Part shown: piece after piece, positions 1-13,187 of the stretch
Position numbering within the stretch: the stretch's first letter is position 1
Layout of the letters: each line of letters starts with the position of its first letter
Source of the DNA: Phallus indusiatus
Taxonomy: Eukaryota > Basidiomycota > Agaricomycetes > Phallales > Phallaceae
Assembly (NCBI GenBank): GCA_027605045.1
Contig: JAQFWX010000019.1
Location: forward strand, 496,001 to 560,000
Direction: 5' to 3'
Length of the DNA stretch: 64,000 nt
The notes under the pieces: model-generated
Databases searched by the model: none
The model's input: the letters and a program-made list of their open reading frames with translations, nothing else
What the model was told of the DNA's origin: nothing
Position numbers and translations under genes: made by a program

Positions 1-3000
1 GAGGCTTTAGAAGTTCTTTCGGGACATTTTGACTCCATCCGCGAAAATTGGCAAGAAGGCTGGACAGCCATGTCTTTGGCCATGTTGACATCCCGTATCC
101 ATTCTCTTAACAACGATACGGGCGTACGACAAAAGTGTTTAGAACTGTTATGCCGTCTCCGGAAAACATGTGCCTCTTGGTTGGGTGACGTACGGAATTC
201 TTACTTGCGAGAAAATTCAGTTACAAACAAACAAGGTTTACTTTTTCGCCTTCTCCAAATTGCCATCTGCTGTCGATCGACGTATGCCCTAGAACAAGAA
301 GAGCTTGACGCTTTGTTTACGGGAGACCCCGATGCGGTTAAGATATTTGTAACATCGTCCATCGCCATTCAAGACTTTTTACCTGGATCGCCCAGCAATC
401 TTCCTTCTACACTTCAATATATCATCCAGAAAGATCTTATCCAAGCGGCCGAGGTATTCGCATATCTCGTGTCCAAACTTGAAAGGACGAAAGACTTCTC
501 GGGATTCGAAAACGCTATCAGGGTCTACTGGGAGAGCTTCTTGTCCGAACCTGATTCATGGCGTATTATACAGGGCTGTTGGCTTTGCTGCCGAACTGCG
601 GTCGCTAATAAGAACGACCAATCAAGATGGATGTATTATAATATTCTTGATGGTCAGCTCCTCATTGATGGCAAAAAGCTCGGCAGACTACCAAGATCCA
701 TCCTACGGAGTCCTCTTTATAAATGGATTTTCCCCAATCGAGTAAGTTCATCTCAAGCTTCTGGATAACTTTTACTAATACAAGTGTAGCCTGTGGCAGA
801 GATTGTCCCGTCAACACTGAAGGGTATGTCGTACCAATTGGCTCATAATGTGGACGGCACTTTCGAAGTACGTATCCATATCATGTGTTTCCACAAATAC
901 TCTAACCTTATTTTAGGTGCATTTTGAGGAACACGGGGGTGAGGTGATAATTCGTGTTCGCGAGAACAAAAACAACGGGGCGATCTCCGAATTCGTCGAT
1001 AATAACAAGTTGCATGGAGACTTTCCTAACAAAGTCCTTCATGACACCATAATATTGTATCGTGACGTGACTGAAAATTCCCTCATTTTCTTCGAAAAGT
1101 TATCCGCAGACTGGGGAGCAGAAAACAACCCGCTGTGGGAGATGTTTTTCTCAGGAGATCCGTTGCTCCAGAGCTCATCACCCAAGCTTACGTCTCCGTC
1201 ATACCACACTCGAGATTCTTCGAAGAAACAGGTCCTATTGAGCCCTCATTCAAAATTGGCTCAAGATCTATTCTCCATTTTTAATCGACTCGAATGCTCC
1301 TCAGTGGAATTATGTGTTCTATGGGAATCCAACGGGACCTGTCACCCCCACTGTCCAACTTCTCGCGTCCTCATTACTCTACCTCGATACCTGCTAACAT
1401 TTTTCCTAAACTCTTCTGAACAACTCGAATGCAAAGAGATGCCAAATATGATAGTAGCAGGTATTCAATCCGTCGGCACGCTTATTGGTCTACAAAATCA
1501 GTTGATCTTGGAGGATGCACGGTATTCGGTAAACAAAAAGGTGCTCATTCCGTATGGGGACGTAAACTGCTGTCAACGAGATAAAGGACAAACACGTTGT
1601 TTCATTCGTCCAACTGTCGATGATAATCGTATTCGTTTATTCGTTTATGAGCTGGATCACGTTATACAACGTTTAACTTCAACGGAGACTTTGGCAAGCT
1701 TTTATTATTTGGTCTACCTCCACGCTATGACATCTTATCACATGCCGGATCCTTTGACTGGTCGAGGGGGAACAGAGCAGGCGGTATGGATGTTAAAATC
1801 AAATGCATCCTTCGCGTTCATGGAGCCTTTGAAAGATGTCGAGTGGAAGATTTTAAAGGAGAAGTTGCTTGGCATCGTGCCTGAACGTGCCTATTACCCT
1901 AGACATTTAGAGTCGATGGAAACAACAACCTGGCGGACGGATCTTCCAATTTTAGCTCAAAGCGACATTTTCGTTTCACTCGTAGATGCTATCATGGAGC
2001 ACAATGAAGATCTCAAAATGTTTTCAGACAATCATGAGCCTTCAAAACTGGGCTTTTCGGACAGTTTATGTTTACGACGAAGATCCCAAGCGCGCACTTC
2101 GCGAATTACAACTCCCGAGTTCTATATTCAAGGTTAGCTCTTATAATTGAATTTTCAAAATAAAAGACGTACCAATATCCATCAGAAAAGGACGAGATAT
2201 ACGAAGTGTCATTAAGAAGTCCAGAACTCGAACCCAATCAAAAACGATTGACCCAGATGGTGACTAGCATTAATCACCGAGCACTTTCTTTCAAGACACC
2301 AAAACTTTGGTCGATATTTTGTGAACTCGGATCATTTGAGGCTAGCGCGAATGATTTGAGCTTTTCTGAAGTCGATGACCTATTCACGCAGTCCATATCG
2401 CCCAATGACGTCTGGTTTATGCTTTTCTATCAATGCTGTCAGAACACAAAACACGATTATGATCTCCTTTTCACGTTTGGCGTCATGGCGTATCGTTCTG
2501 AACGAAACATGGATATTTTATACCTTCTCCTGACCATCGCCTTGCATGCAGGGACACGTGGACCGGAGTTTCATCGAATTTCTCAGTTAGCAGAATTACC
2601 ACGTTTTGTTAATTTTACGCCAAGTGAAGAAGGGTATTGGATTTGCAAAGACCAACTACTAGCACTGATAACAGTTTGCGACTTCCGGGCTGGTCAACTG
2701 ATGCGCAAGCCAGCTGAGAGTGAGAGCGATTATTCGGATCGGTGCTGCGCAGACTATCACGATACCTGCACGAGGCAGGAAAGACAATTCGTCGATTTTG
2801 TGACCTCAAACAGCACACTTTCTTCCCCGTCTTTTCCTCCACTGGAGATCGCCTATCCTATAGATCACTCGAGCTCCAGGGAAAAAATCGAAGAGAAGTT
2901 TAGGTCTTGGGCACGAAACAAAATTCTTTACGACTACTGCTCAAAGATGGATGAGCTATTCCATCAGATTACGAAGTTGCCAGCTCCGGTTGGAAGCGAC

Positions 3001-6000
3001 ATTTTGTGGCTTCCCGAACGGTCTGCGCAGAATGTTTCCAAGCTTCCGCGTTTTGGTCTTCCCACTCTACTATCGCTCATGAAGGATCGACAGCCCAGCT
3101 ATCTGGACCAGCACTTGGAGAAAACCAATCAAATATCAGACATTTCGACACCGCGCGATTTGGTTGAAACGTTACGCAGTCTGGCGGCACCAGAGCGCCT
3201 GTTGCAAGTGTATAGCGATGACCTGGTTAAATGTATTGATGCGTTGGAGGCCAATAAATCACGTCGCGAAGCCTCTTTAGATGTGATCCAACGCATTCTA
3301 GGTCCGGAACAGTGCCCCTCAGCGGAGTTACTATCTTATGCAGGTCAATGGCCGGTCATACATCCAACGTCTCTGCTGAGACAGCTTACTTATCCATCTC
3401 GGAAAACTGTAGAACATAATTGGTTGAAGATCCTGTCGGAGTTTGGAGAAGGTTTACGACGACGCCAAAATAAAGATCGACAGGAGCAGTTTCGGGATAG
3501 TTCACGAAATATCGCCGGCGAATCGCATAAAAAATGGAAAAGTTTGGAATACCTAGATTGGCTGTTACTTGAACTTGAAGCCGATATCTCCATTCGACAA
3601 GTTCAGGTGAACATCGCCAAACAAATGATGTCCCCGGCTGAAGGCACCAATACCGTTATGCAGTTGAATATGGGCGAAGGAAAATCCTCAGTCAGTATTT
3701 TATAAACGGTTTCCTTCAACACAATATTGACCATTCAGCAGGTCATAATACCGATGGTGTCAATGACTTTGGCCAACGGAGAGCAGTTGGTTCGCGTCAT
3801 GGTTCTGAAACCATTATCTGCACAAATGTTTGCTTTGCTCAGACAACGCGTATCCGGGTTAGCCAATAGACGCTTGTATTTCCTTCCATTCCATCGGAAC
3901 GTACAGTTGGACGCGACCAAGGCACAGAGAATCTCCAGTCTATTCCGAAACTGCGCGGAAAATGCAGGTATTCTTCTCTGCCAGCCAGAGCATGTATTAT
4001 CCTTTCGGCTCATTGGTCTGGAGAGGCTATGTAGCTTCAAAGAATACCGAACTCTCTTAGATACTCAGCATTGGTTAGATCAAAATTCACGAGACCTTCT
4101 GGACGAAAGTGATGAATTGCTGAGTACACGGTACCAACTCATTTACACCATTGGGACCCCGCTGCCACTCGATGGACGGCCTCATCGCTGGGAGATCACC
4201 CAACGGATTTTCTCTCTCTCTCATGATATCTTGGTCAATCAACAAGCTGAATACAAAAGTGGATTGGAAGTTTCCGATACAAGTGAAGTGGGTCGGTTCC
4301 GGCGTATACGGCTCTTGACTAATGAATGCGCCCAACGCCTGGTAACGCAACTGGCATACGAAATTATCTACAACGAACGTCTTCCATGGTTACTACTTCG
4401 CAACTACGATTCACAGCATCGCCAGGACGCTGTCTATTTCATTACAAACCCTGCTGTCGACAAAACCCAATACGATAAAGTGAGGTGTGCCTTTCCGCAT
4501 AATTTCCCCCACCTACTGCTACTCCGTGGACTACTGGCGCTGGGAATATTAGTCAATGCTCTTAAAGAGAAAAGATGGCGGGTTGATTACGGCTTGGATC
4601 TCAGTCGCTGTCTAGTTGCAGTGCCCTACCGAGCCAAGGATTACCCTTCCTTACGCGCCGAGTTCGGGCATCCCGAGGTGATCATCGCTCTCACATGTCT
4701 TTCCTATTACTACGGAGGCTTGCGAGACGAAGAATTGAAAAGAGTTTTCGAAATTCTGCTGCAGCTGGATAATCCCGATCTATACTATCAAGACTGGATC
4801 AAAGAGCAAGTAGACGAAATTCCGTGCCATCTTCGAGCTTTGAGAGGTTTGAACCTGGAGGATGCGAAACAACAGCAAACTATTATATTCCCAAAGCTTC
4901 GCTACATAAAATCAGTTATCGATTTCTACCTCAGTCATGAGGTTTTTCCTCGTGAAGCAAAAGAGTTTCCCCATAAGTTGGTCACGAATTCGTGGGACTT
5001 GGCTATGAAGAAGCCACGCGTAACCACTGGTTTCAGTGGGACAAACGATCACCGATATCTCCTGCCTTTGTCCATCAAACAACATGATTCTCCGGATCAA
5101 AAGCATACCAATGCTTTGGTTATGGGGTACATCCTTCGTCCTGAAAACCAACGGGTAATCGGGACCGGAAATGTTCCAAGCGCTACAACCTTACTTCAAC
5201 TCGTTGTGCAGCACAAGTCTCAAATTTTGATTGATGCCGGCGCCCAAGTTTTGGAGCTGGGTAATTCGGAAGTTGCAAGACAGTGGCTTAATCTGGAGAA
5301 GAGGAAGAACGTTGAAGCAGCCATTTATTGTGATCCTAAGGACGAAGTCTTCAAAATAATTTCGAGGACGGGCAGGATTGAAACTCTACAGAACTCTCCT
5401 TACAAAACGCAGCTGGAAAAAACTGTTGTTTATCTAGATGAAGCTCGTACGCGGGGAACCGATTTCAAATTTCCTATGAATTCCGTCGCTGTGGTTACGT
5501 TGGGTCCCAAGTTAGTCAAGGACAAATTGATGCAAGGTACGTTACTACTTTGGCTGCTTTCGTTTGTCAAGCGATCCTCATCATTTAATAGCGTGTATGC
5601 GAATGCGCCAGTTGGGTCGAGGCCATTCCGTTATGTTTTTCGCCTCTGATGAAATCATTCGGAAAATCCAAATGTTGAGTCCCGACGTTAATTCAGGGCA
5701 GTTAAATTCAAGCCATGTGCTTCTATGGTCTTTGCACGAGACGTTCCTTCACCTCAAATACGATATCCAGCATTGGGCTATCCAGGGCTTGAATTATAGC
5801 GGACGCCGTGAAGCATGGCGCAATTTCTCAGCAGTCGGCTCTGTCGAAGAATTATCAGTAGCTATCAAGGAGAAAGAAGCCAAAACCCTTGAAGAGCTGT
5901 ATGGCTTGGATCGGGATTCTGCAGTCGATAAATCGGATGATCCCTATTTCTGTAAAATTGTGCAGCGGTCACAGGAATACGGAGTAAGCCTCTCAACCAA

Positions 6001-6880
6001 CAACAATATAGCCGAAGAACAAGAACGAGAGTTGTCTCAGGAAAAAGAGGAAGAACGGGAGGTAGAGCGAGCTCTGAAAGTCGAAGCTGCGAAACATGCT
6101 GTGGATCCTGTCTTGAGAGGCTTCCTCAACACGGGACGACCAAATATCCACCGATTCAAGACCTTAATTGACGCTCTTGGACATACGTCAAATGTTTCAA
6201 ATTTGAAGGAAGTGACGGTCTCGTTTTTCCAATCCTCTGAAATTCGGTGTACGAAAGATTTCATAGTGACTATCCAGCTGCCACCACGACCCGAACGAGG
6301 AGTGATGGACGATTTCTTACGACCTGTTCAGTGGATCATGACTTCAACTCTCGCCCCGAATTTCCTTTGCGTCATAAGTCCGTACGAAGCCAACGAGCTA
6401 CTTCCAAAAGTTCGGGATTCCAATTTCATGCGATTGCACTGCTATACAGCTCGCATCTCTCGTCAAGGCCAGTCAACGGAGTGCTTGGACAGATTCTTAC
6501 TCTCTAAATTGGGACGAAACGACGTGACCGCTGGCATTTACTGGACGCCAATGATGATTCAAGAGTTGAATATATTTTCGGGGCAACTATTTTTCAAAAA
6601 TCAAGACGCGTACAAATTAGTTTGTCGAATACTCGGCATACACTTTGGCGATGTTCCATCGGATTTGGAGGGAAAAAAGAAGGGAAACATCGAGGTTACT
6701 GGCTTTGTCAGAGACCTGGATCTACGGTGCCACCTGGGTATGACTGATTGTAAGTTTACCGGTGATCCAATTCTTTTCTTGCGGGATTTGTTTTCTTGGA
6801 GATGCAAGGGGCAGGGATACTCCATGACCCACATATGGAAACTATTGCATGGGAGAAATGTTGAGAAGAATGAATTCTGA
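1..6880 (+). CDS. Giant DUF3638/DUF3645 protein, 3' part (5' end outside window)
   Basis: The frame is open from base 1, so the gene starts upstream; about 2,207 residues lie inside. Six exons join in frame: 1-741, 790-867, 917-2132, 2186-3690, 3742-5536 and 5592-6880, with introns of 48-55 nt. The protein has the LLE and NMG motifs of DUF3638: WLLLELEADIS, then NMGEGKSS, a Walker A-like loop at 3667-3690 that is split from VIIPMV by the fourth intron. LDESDEL follows near 4096-4119, ARTRGTDF near 5443-5468, and MRMRQLGRGHS just after the last intron. This order resembles SecA/DEAD-type ATPases. Family members are very large fungal proteins of unknown function, sometimes labelled ubiquitin hydrolase; I see no protease signature. 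A charged EE/ER-rich stretch lies near 6010-6080. No internal stop is seen. The family call is firm; the motor role is inference. Confidence 0.9.
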
Positions 6881-7559
6881 GTAAAGATAGCTCGGTTTAT
6901 CGATCTTCCACAGAATTTTGTACCTAATTGTCTAGCATCATTGCTTAATACATTCACCCCTAATTCACAAACAAGACGTCGAAAGCATGATTAATCGATA
7001 ATTGTAAAGAGGTGCCGATTACTTTTCCAGTTCACGCAAAGGCTTTCTAATTAAATTCAATAATATTTGCAGCCCCAGAGCCGCCATTCCCCATACGAGT
7101 GGGATGCTTCTAATAGACATACCACGTACATTTTTTCGTGAACCTTTACGGATATTACTGTTATGGTTAGCCGTTCAACCAATTTCGGTTTGCGGCGGAT
7201 GTGTGTGTGTGCCAGTAAATATACCACAAGCATCCGTGATGTTCCGAGGGACCGATCAATAAACCATCACTGATGTTTATCATACACATTGTTCATCCTT
7301 CATTCTTTTCCAGCAGGACATCACTGATGAAGGATATCTCCCTCGGCCCCTCGCATGAATACATCAACAAGGAGTCGAGTGACGGAGAAACGATCAATCA
7401 AGTTTGGCTTGTCTTTTCAAGTTACGCGCTGTATTAAAAAGATTGGGGGAGTAAAACGTCTTGAGTAATAAATACATTAAAAACACAGGTCACGAATGTG
7501 TAGAACTCTGAAAGAGATACATAGCTAGTAAGCAATATCGTGAGCATTGATGAAGGTGC
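6881..7559. other. Intergenic, no gene seen
   Basis: AT-rich spacer between convergent genes, the DUF3638 gene ending at 6880 and the minus-strand gene ending at 7560. It holds a short GT microsatellite near 7201-7211 and nothing I can name. Confidence 0.5.
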
Positions 7560-8501
7560 TTATTGGCTATAGTGATACGGACCTAACATGGGTTCTTTCT
7601 TGTCTTGCCATAAATCAATCAGACAATCACTTCCAGTGTCACAAGCGAATTCAATAGTCTGCAAAGAGTCTTGGGGACATGGAAAGGACGATGTCATAGC
7701 TAAACGACTGTGAGAGACGGTGAGAGTGTCGATGAGTTTTTCCCTCGGTGGACGGGTTTTCCACGACAGCGTATTCAGTTGAAGGTCGTCCTCGGCTGAG
7801 AGCTTCCATACTTGAACTCTAACATCGGATGGACTAACACTGAAATCGCTCTTATTTCCAGGCGCTCCGACCATTGGTTTAGGAACTTTGAGCATGTCGT
7901 CAGGAGAAGGAATGTTTATGGCAACTTGGCAATTTTCCATCTTGTAATCAAGCACCCGAAATTGTGCGATTGAGTTTACCTGAAACAACATTTCTTTGAA
8001 TTAGAGAGAGAGGCGTGCATCATTTTGAAGAGTATAAAGAGAAACATTGCTGTTGAATTGATAAGAAAGTGTCGATCATCAGGGGAGATGCCCCCAATTT
8101 GAGAAAGATAACGATGCGAGTCATCCGGAAAAACATAGCTGGGATGGTCGCTGCAGACCTGCGTAAGAATGGGCGGGAAGTTGACTATTGGATCAAATTT
8201 AAATGTACTGTAGTCGACGACATCGAGACCGATGTACTGATTCGGTCTAGGAAGATTTGCGTTTCCTGAAGGGATACCGGTCGACTGTTTTGCAACTGGT
8301 AAAGCAAAACTCTCGAGGAGTAGACTGGTTAGCGTGCACGCCGCGCACCCCAGTAAGAACCAGTGGGCGAGAGATCCTGATGGAGGAGGTTCTTGAGGAA
8401 CTTTGACTAAACGAGAATAGGAAAATTAAGTATTCCTCCTTGTCATCTTCGTTGGAGTTGGTCAAGAGGGGCGCATAATCGACATTAGGGAAGGGTTTCA
8501 T
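7560..8501 (-). CDS. Single-pass membrane protein of a basidiomycete family (But2-like?), irregular splice sites
   Basis: The supported exons are 8051-8406 and 7560-7979. They encode a proline-rich start, a hydrophobic segment (HWFLLGCAACTLTSLLL), then LPRPNQYIGLD, a PIVNFPP stretch, a GISPDDRHF stretch and QFRVLDYKMENCQV, ending in a beta-rich domain. This motif order is common in Agaricomycete hypothetical proteins, some of which I recall being labelled But2 C-terminal; that label is uncertain. The intron at 7980-8050 joins in frame only if its 5' site is GC, not GT. A likely N-terminal piece (MKPFPNVDYAPLLT) starts at 8501, but no GT donor connects it to the exon at 8406. Either the first junction is non-canonical or the 5' end is damaged. 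Convergent with the DUF3638 gene. Confidence 0.6.
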
Positions 8502-9040
8502 TCGGATAATATAGGGCGCTTTACGAGAAAATGAAGAGAAATGAAGAGAAAGGTTCAAATGATGAAACAATAAAGATATTTTACAAGGTTGAGGACACGT
8601 TCTAGGTGCAGGTTGGAGAATGGCAATGGCAACGTCGGTGCCTCCGGATCCCAAGTGAGTCACACACTTAGTTTGCCAGTGAAGTTGAAGCCAACTTCCC
8701 ACGAAAAAAAAAAACAAACAACAAATGAATTGGGATTGCGCCAATATCTCAATACCAATATTAATAGGAAATCATTATAGTCTAGATGAAAGTCAGTGCT
8801 TTTCCATCTGAGCCAGGACGCGGGACGGAAGAAGCTTGTCAACTGTCTACGTCAACATCAACGTTCTTTGATAGCAAAGGCAGACTCCCGAGAAGACGTT
8901 CAGGCCCATCAATTCTTTTGCTACATGTTTTGTCAATAAATATATATGTACCAGTCATGCTAAATTAGGGAATGGGAAATGAACAAACTTAAACATGATC
9001 CTCAGGATATTAACATGTATGTCATGCAAAGAACATCCTA
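8502..9040. other. Intergenic, no gene seen
   Basis: Upstream of the single-pass membrane gene and downstream of the next minus-strand gene. It contains an A-rich run near 8704-8720. The open frames here are short and show no family resemblance. Confidence 0.4.
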
Positions 9041-10006
9041 TCAGACACTGCTGGTGTCCTTGTATTCTTTCAATTCAACATTAGACGTTGAGCCAACATA
9101 AGTCCGACTGTTCGGAAGCTTGGCAAGAGTGTTCAATCTTGAGTCATCAGTGAGGACCGTGCTTTGAATAATCATAGTGGAATTTCCGACTCGGACAATT
9201 CCTTTGAATGTATCCTTGGTCCAAGCACGCCCTTGCGCAATCCTCAGCGTGATCAACAAAGGTGAGATTGACTAATTAATATGTTAGAAAAGAAAACACT
9301 GTATGAGTGAGAAAATCATACCTGGACTTGACCCAAGACCGGTAAAACCAGATTTTGCACGGGATTATTTTTGGCGAACGTGATGATAAAGATGAGCGCG
9401 GTAACAGCGTACAAAAAGGCCGATTCGATGAGCATCGCGGAAAGTGACGTATAAGGACTGTTTCTATCGTCGGCACTTAATACCTTCCGGAGTTTATATC
9501 GCATGACAAGGAGACGGCCGACGATAAGTATAGTGAGCAAAAGAGTCGTTGCGATGGAGATCGACCAATAGGTCAGCGCAAAATTGACACTGGTGGATGC
9601 GAAGAAGCCAACTGTTGGATTTTCTATCTGCGCCAGTAACAAGCAAGACATGACTGTAATGGTAATAAATGCCGATTAGTGCCAATTCCTGTGCTGCTCT
9701 GATATTGGTTGAGCGCTCTTACTGATAGACACGATGTATAGACAGAATGGTATAATTAACAGCCAGTAGTTGCATTCAAAGATGACGAAAAAGCGGTAAA
9801 GCTGCAGTGGTAGGGCGGATTGAGATGTCACCTCTATTATAAAGAAAACAAACTTGAAGAACCACTCACCAAAAGGCCATCTTGTGTCCATGTATTGACG
9901 ATATATACGGCATACGCAAGAACGTTAATCGTAACACTGTTCATGTCCATGAAATACGCGTTAGGTCCACCAGGGAAATCGCGATCATCGATAAAGACCA
10001 CGTTGG
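9041..10006 (-). CDS. Multi-pass (seven-helix type) fungal membrane protein, N-terminus unresolved
   Basis: Five exons join in frame with good GT..AG sites: 9870-10006, 9723-9801, 9322-9653 and 9041-9271 carry most of the protein. In order they give DRDFPGGPNAYF, a helix with VYIVNTWTQDGLL, then LYRFFVIFECNYW, a helix, STSVNFALTYWSISIATT, RLLVMRYKLRK, IESAFLYAVTALIFI and a polar tail. This is the layout of a large Agaricomycete family of hypothetical seven-helix proteins, with PGGP before one helix, DGLL.YR in the next, and a Y.L ridge. The substrate or ligand is unknown. The first one or two helices should lie in 10007-10253; a candidate first exon (MISSIFFLLRG, from 10253) is followed by GCAAGT, a possible GC donor, but I could not complete the join. 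Confidence 0.65.
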
Positions 10007-10715
10007 CTGACGTCGATCAAGGTCGAGGAACCAACCGTCTGCTGCTTTCTTCAAACGTCTGGTTTGGTAGTACTTTGGCGATAAGCATGTGAAGTGAAGA
10101 GTTAAAATTGGATGTGAGGATATGTAAGTTCAGAAAGAAATTCCCCGTCGAAATCAATGGGCGCGAGGTCGCAGACGACCCTAAATCGGGCCCCGTCGTA
10201 TCTCGGAGATTCAAGAACTTGCCTCGTAGTAAAAAGAATATTGAGGATATCATTATGTACTCTTCCCGGAGAGAATCATTTCTACTTTTTAACTTTGAGC
10301 AAAAACAAGCTTCGATGATAAATGATCGGCAGGGAGAATTACGTCATTAATAGAATAAGTTAAACCTGTCTTAATTTGAGCTTATTTTTGAGAAATGAAA
10401 CTGAAGTCTCGACGAAGTCATAACTTGAAAGTGAGGGCTGAAAGATACGAAGATAGGTGACGATGACATAATGTGACTGACGTAACTTCGTCCATTCAAC
10501 GATTGCGTCTCCTACAAGTCGCCAGCGCAACACCGACGCAACGCTCAATCCATTCCATACAACTCATTATCATTATCACATCTTGTTGTCCATTCAGTGG
10601 ACGAACCTATTTTTATTTTTTTGCACGGACTCTTTACCTTTTCATTAACAACTTCCGGTTTAGTTTCCTCATGAAGTTTGCTGGATCATCACATAACAAA
10701 ATCGTATGAGATGAA
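10007..10715. other. Shared upstream region of divergent genes
   Basis: Lies between the seven-helix gene (-) and the LysM gene (+) and should hold both promoters, plus the missing 5' exon of the seven-helix gene below about 10253. A pyrimidine- and T-rich stretch precedes the LysM start. No specific regulatory site can be named. Confidence 0.35.
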
Positions 10716-12311
10716 ATGCACCGTCTGTCGACACAGACTTCGAGAGTGGAAAAGGAGAAAGAGAAAGCTCAGAGCTCTCGAGGCCAGAAATCGGAGACCA
10801 TCATGTCACCAAGATTTGGCGTCCTACCTGGAAATGATTTGGGCAGAAGAACGGACGAAGGTGCTGTATTCAGGAATGGATATGAACATGAAAACCACAC
10901 TTTCGGCGGAGGAGTCGATGATATTGATGACAATCCATGGGTCAGTGCCAGTAGCATATCGACGCCGACGTTGCGTAGCCGACATCATGGACGAGCCTCC
11001 AGCCGTGACTTTGGGTATCTGCACGACGAAGCAGCAGATGGTCAACGAGATTCTGGAATGGAAACAAGACGAAGACGACGGCGCTCGCGTAGTGCTATCG
11101 CTGGTACCTCGAAGCATCCGCTCCATGTCGACATGGATGACGACGGCAGTGAGTACAACACTACGGACAGGCATCTCTACCGAACGCAATCACATACTCA
11201 GTCCTCTCATCATCGTGGATTTTCTTCGTCGTCTGATCATCGGACCAGGCCTTCCTTGCAGCGCGCTATCGGTAGCTTGGAAGGAGGTGGCGCAAGTCAA
11301 GACACAGATGATGGCAAAGACTCTGAAGGACCTGTCAATTCAGATGTAGATGTTATCGTGCACAAGGTATTCTTTGATATTCTTCCTTATTGATATGCGA
11401 TTTTTAATGCGCTTTCGTTTCTAACTAAGGTTTCACGAACCGATACGTTGGCGGGAATCGCACTGAAGTACAAAATTCCACTCGCTCAACTTCGGAAAAC
11501 CAACAAACTATGGACGAACGATAGCATCCATCTTAGACAGGTGCTATATATCCCATTAAGAGACGTGTCGTCGTCATCGTCGGCTAAGATTCTAACCACC
11601 GACGCGAACACCATTTTTGATTCCGGCGAACAAGTTGCAAAGGCTGACACGGGTGCACGGGTCGTTCCAAAGGACGAGATACGCAAAATTCCACACTCTA
11701 AGCTTTCATTTTTCCCGCCATCTGGCAATGGTGTTTCGGGCTCCTCTATGACAACATCCATGTCCACATCAATACCCAACAACAATACCCGGGGCACGCA
11801 CCCCGCAAGCGCTACCGCCAGCTCATCTCCTTCTTTCTCCTTCATTTCGCTCATCCAAGGACTAAATAACGCTACCCAAGAGATCAAAAGTCGATTATCA
11901 ATTGATTCATACTCCAGGCACTCTTCCGATCCCGGAGACGATGGAGAAATTGAATTGAGTTCTGTAAAAAAGGACGAAACTCGAGAATCGGTAGAAATTG
12001 CCAATGAAGATCATGATGCATTAACCGCTCGCACTCCCTCGACTTCTGCCTTTGTCCCGAATACCCCTACGCTTCCGTCCGGGCGTCTGCAAAATCATGC
12101 CGAACACCTTGGTGACTCTTCTATCCCAACCCTCCTGCCTTCTCTTCCACCTTCCACCCCTCGGAGGGCTGTTATTCGATCCATACAGTTGCAACCCAGT
12201 CCAGAAATGAAGATTCCTACCATGTCATCCCTAGAGCCAAAAAATGATATCAGAATGCGGTATTTTATGACTGGACATCAGCAAACGGATATAGACAGTG
12301 AAGCAGAGTAA
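10716..12311 (+). CDS. LysM-domain protein, probably intracellular
   Basis: Two exons, 10716-11366 and 11430-12311, separated by a 63-nt intron, give 510 residues. The first 217 residues are low complexity and rich in R, S, D and H, with a basic run (RRRRRRSRS). A LysM domain starts at the splice junction: residues about 217-262 read VSRTDTLAGIALKY, IPLAQLRKTNKLW and VLYIPL, the usual LysM pattern. The rest is Ser/Pro/Thr-rich and disordered. There is no signal peptide, so a cell-wall chitin-binding role is unlikely. The layout recalls eukaryotic intracellular LysM proteins (LYSMD type), whose function is poorly known. The start at 10716 is the first ATG that keeps the long frame. Expression may be driven from the divergent spacer shared with the gene at 10006. 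Confidence 0.8.
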
Positions 12312-13187
12312 GATATTTTATTGAATATTCGTTCGTTGTAAAACAGGAGGTATTCCAATTTCCGAATCATGTGCACTTTGCACTTTTTGGTTATACATGT
12401 AGATTATGTATTTTGCCTTGCTTTAGGTATTATTAGGAACGCTGATACATATATTCCCACTTTATGAAAACGCTCGAACTAAATCACTGTCACTGATGTA
12501 TTCTTGTCAATACATACAATGGCATCACCTATCTCCAGGCCACGTCGCGTAGTTTTTAGCGTCGTTAATAACTTGTTGATAACTCGTCATTAATTCATTT
12601 TTCAGCGCCTGTGGATCGTGCGCGAAGCAACTTTCAACATGCCCGTCGCCCAATATCAACTTCGTGAACCTCACCCATTAGTTTAATGGAAAGGGCATAT
12701 TACTTCTCAGTAATTCCTTCATGGTATAGATATGTGCGCACTGGTAACCCACCAACATCCCACAGCCCTAGCTATTCGGATTCATCCATTGCAAAAACCC
12801 TTCACAGCTCAAATTTACAAGGATTTCATCCACGTATGGAGATCCTATAAGCCATCATACTCTTTTGTATGTATGTGTCACGACTCTCGAATCGTATATA
12901 TTCGGCCTGACTACTGGCGATTTGTTTGTTGATTGGATCAATAATTGTTCCGCTAATTGGCTGATGTATCACGCATCTGGTACTGGCACAGGAACGAAAC
13001 TTGTGTGAATATTAGGGTGATCTTTAATCATCATTCGTCCGCTAATTCATATCGCTTCCTTCGTCAGATTTGTATCTCATAGCCACATCTTTTGTCCTAT
13101 TATAAAAAGTGCCAGTACATCCAATCCCGACTCCAACCTTGTTCCCGTCGCTATATTATATCCATTTTAAACTTCAACCCTTGCACA
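12312..13187. other. Intergenic, no gene seen
   Basis: About 880 bp between two plus-strand genes. Short open frames occur (for example 12732-12932) but none resembles a family. A TATAAAAAG-like stretch near 13100, some 90 bp before the next ATG, may be a core promoter element. Confidence 0.35.

Noticed and set aside
10824..11189. Minus-strand and second plus-strand frames in the LysM gene (10678-11349, 11486-12004)
   Set aside because: Shadows of a Ser/Arg-rich coding region; no start context, splice logic or domain supports them.
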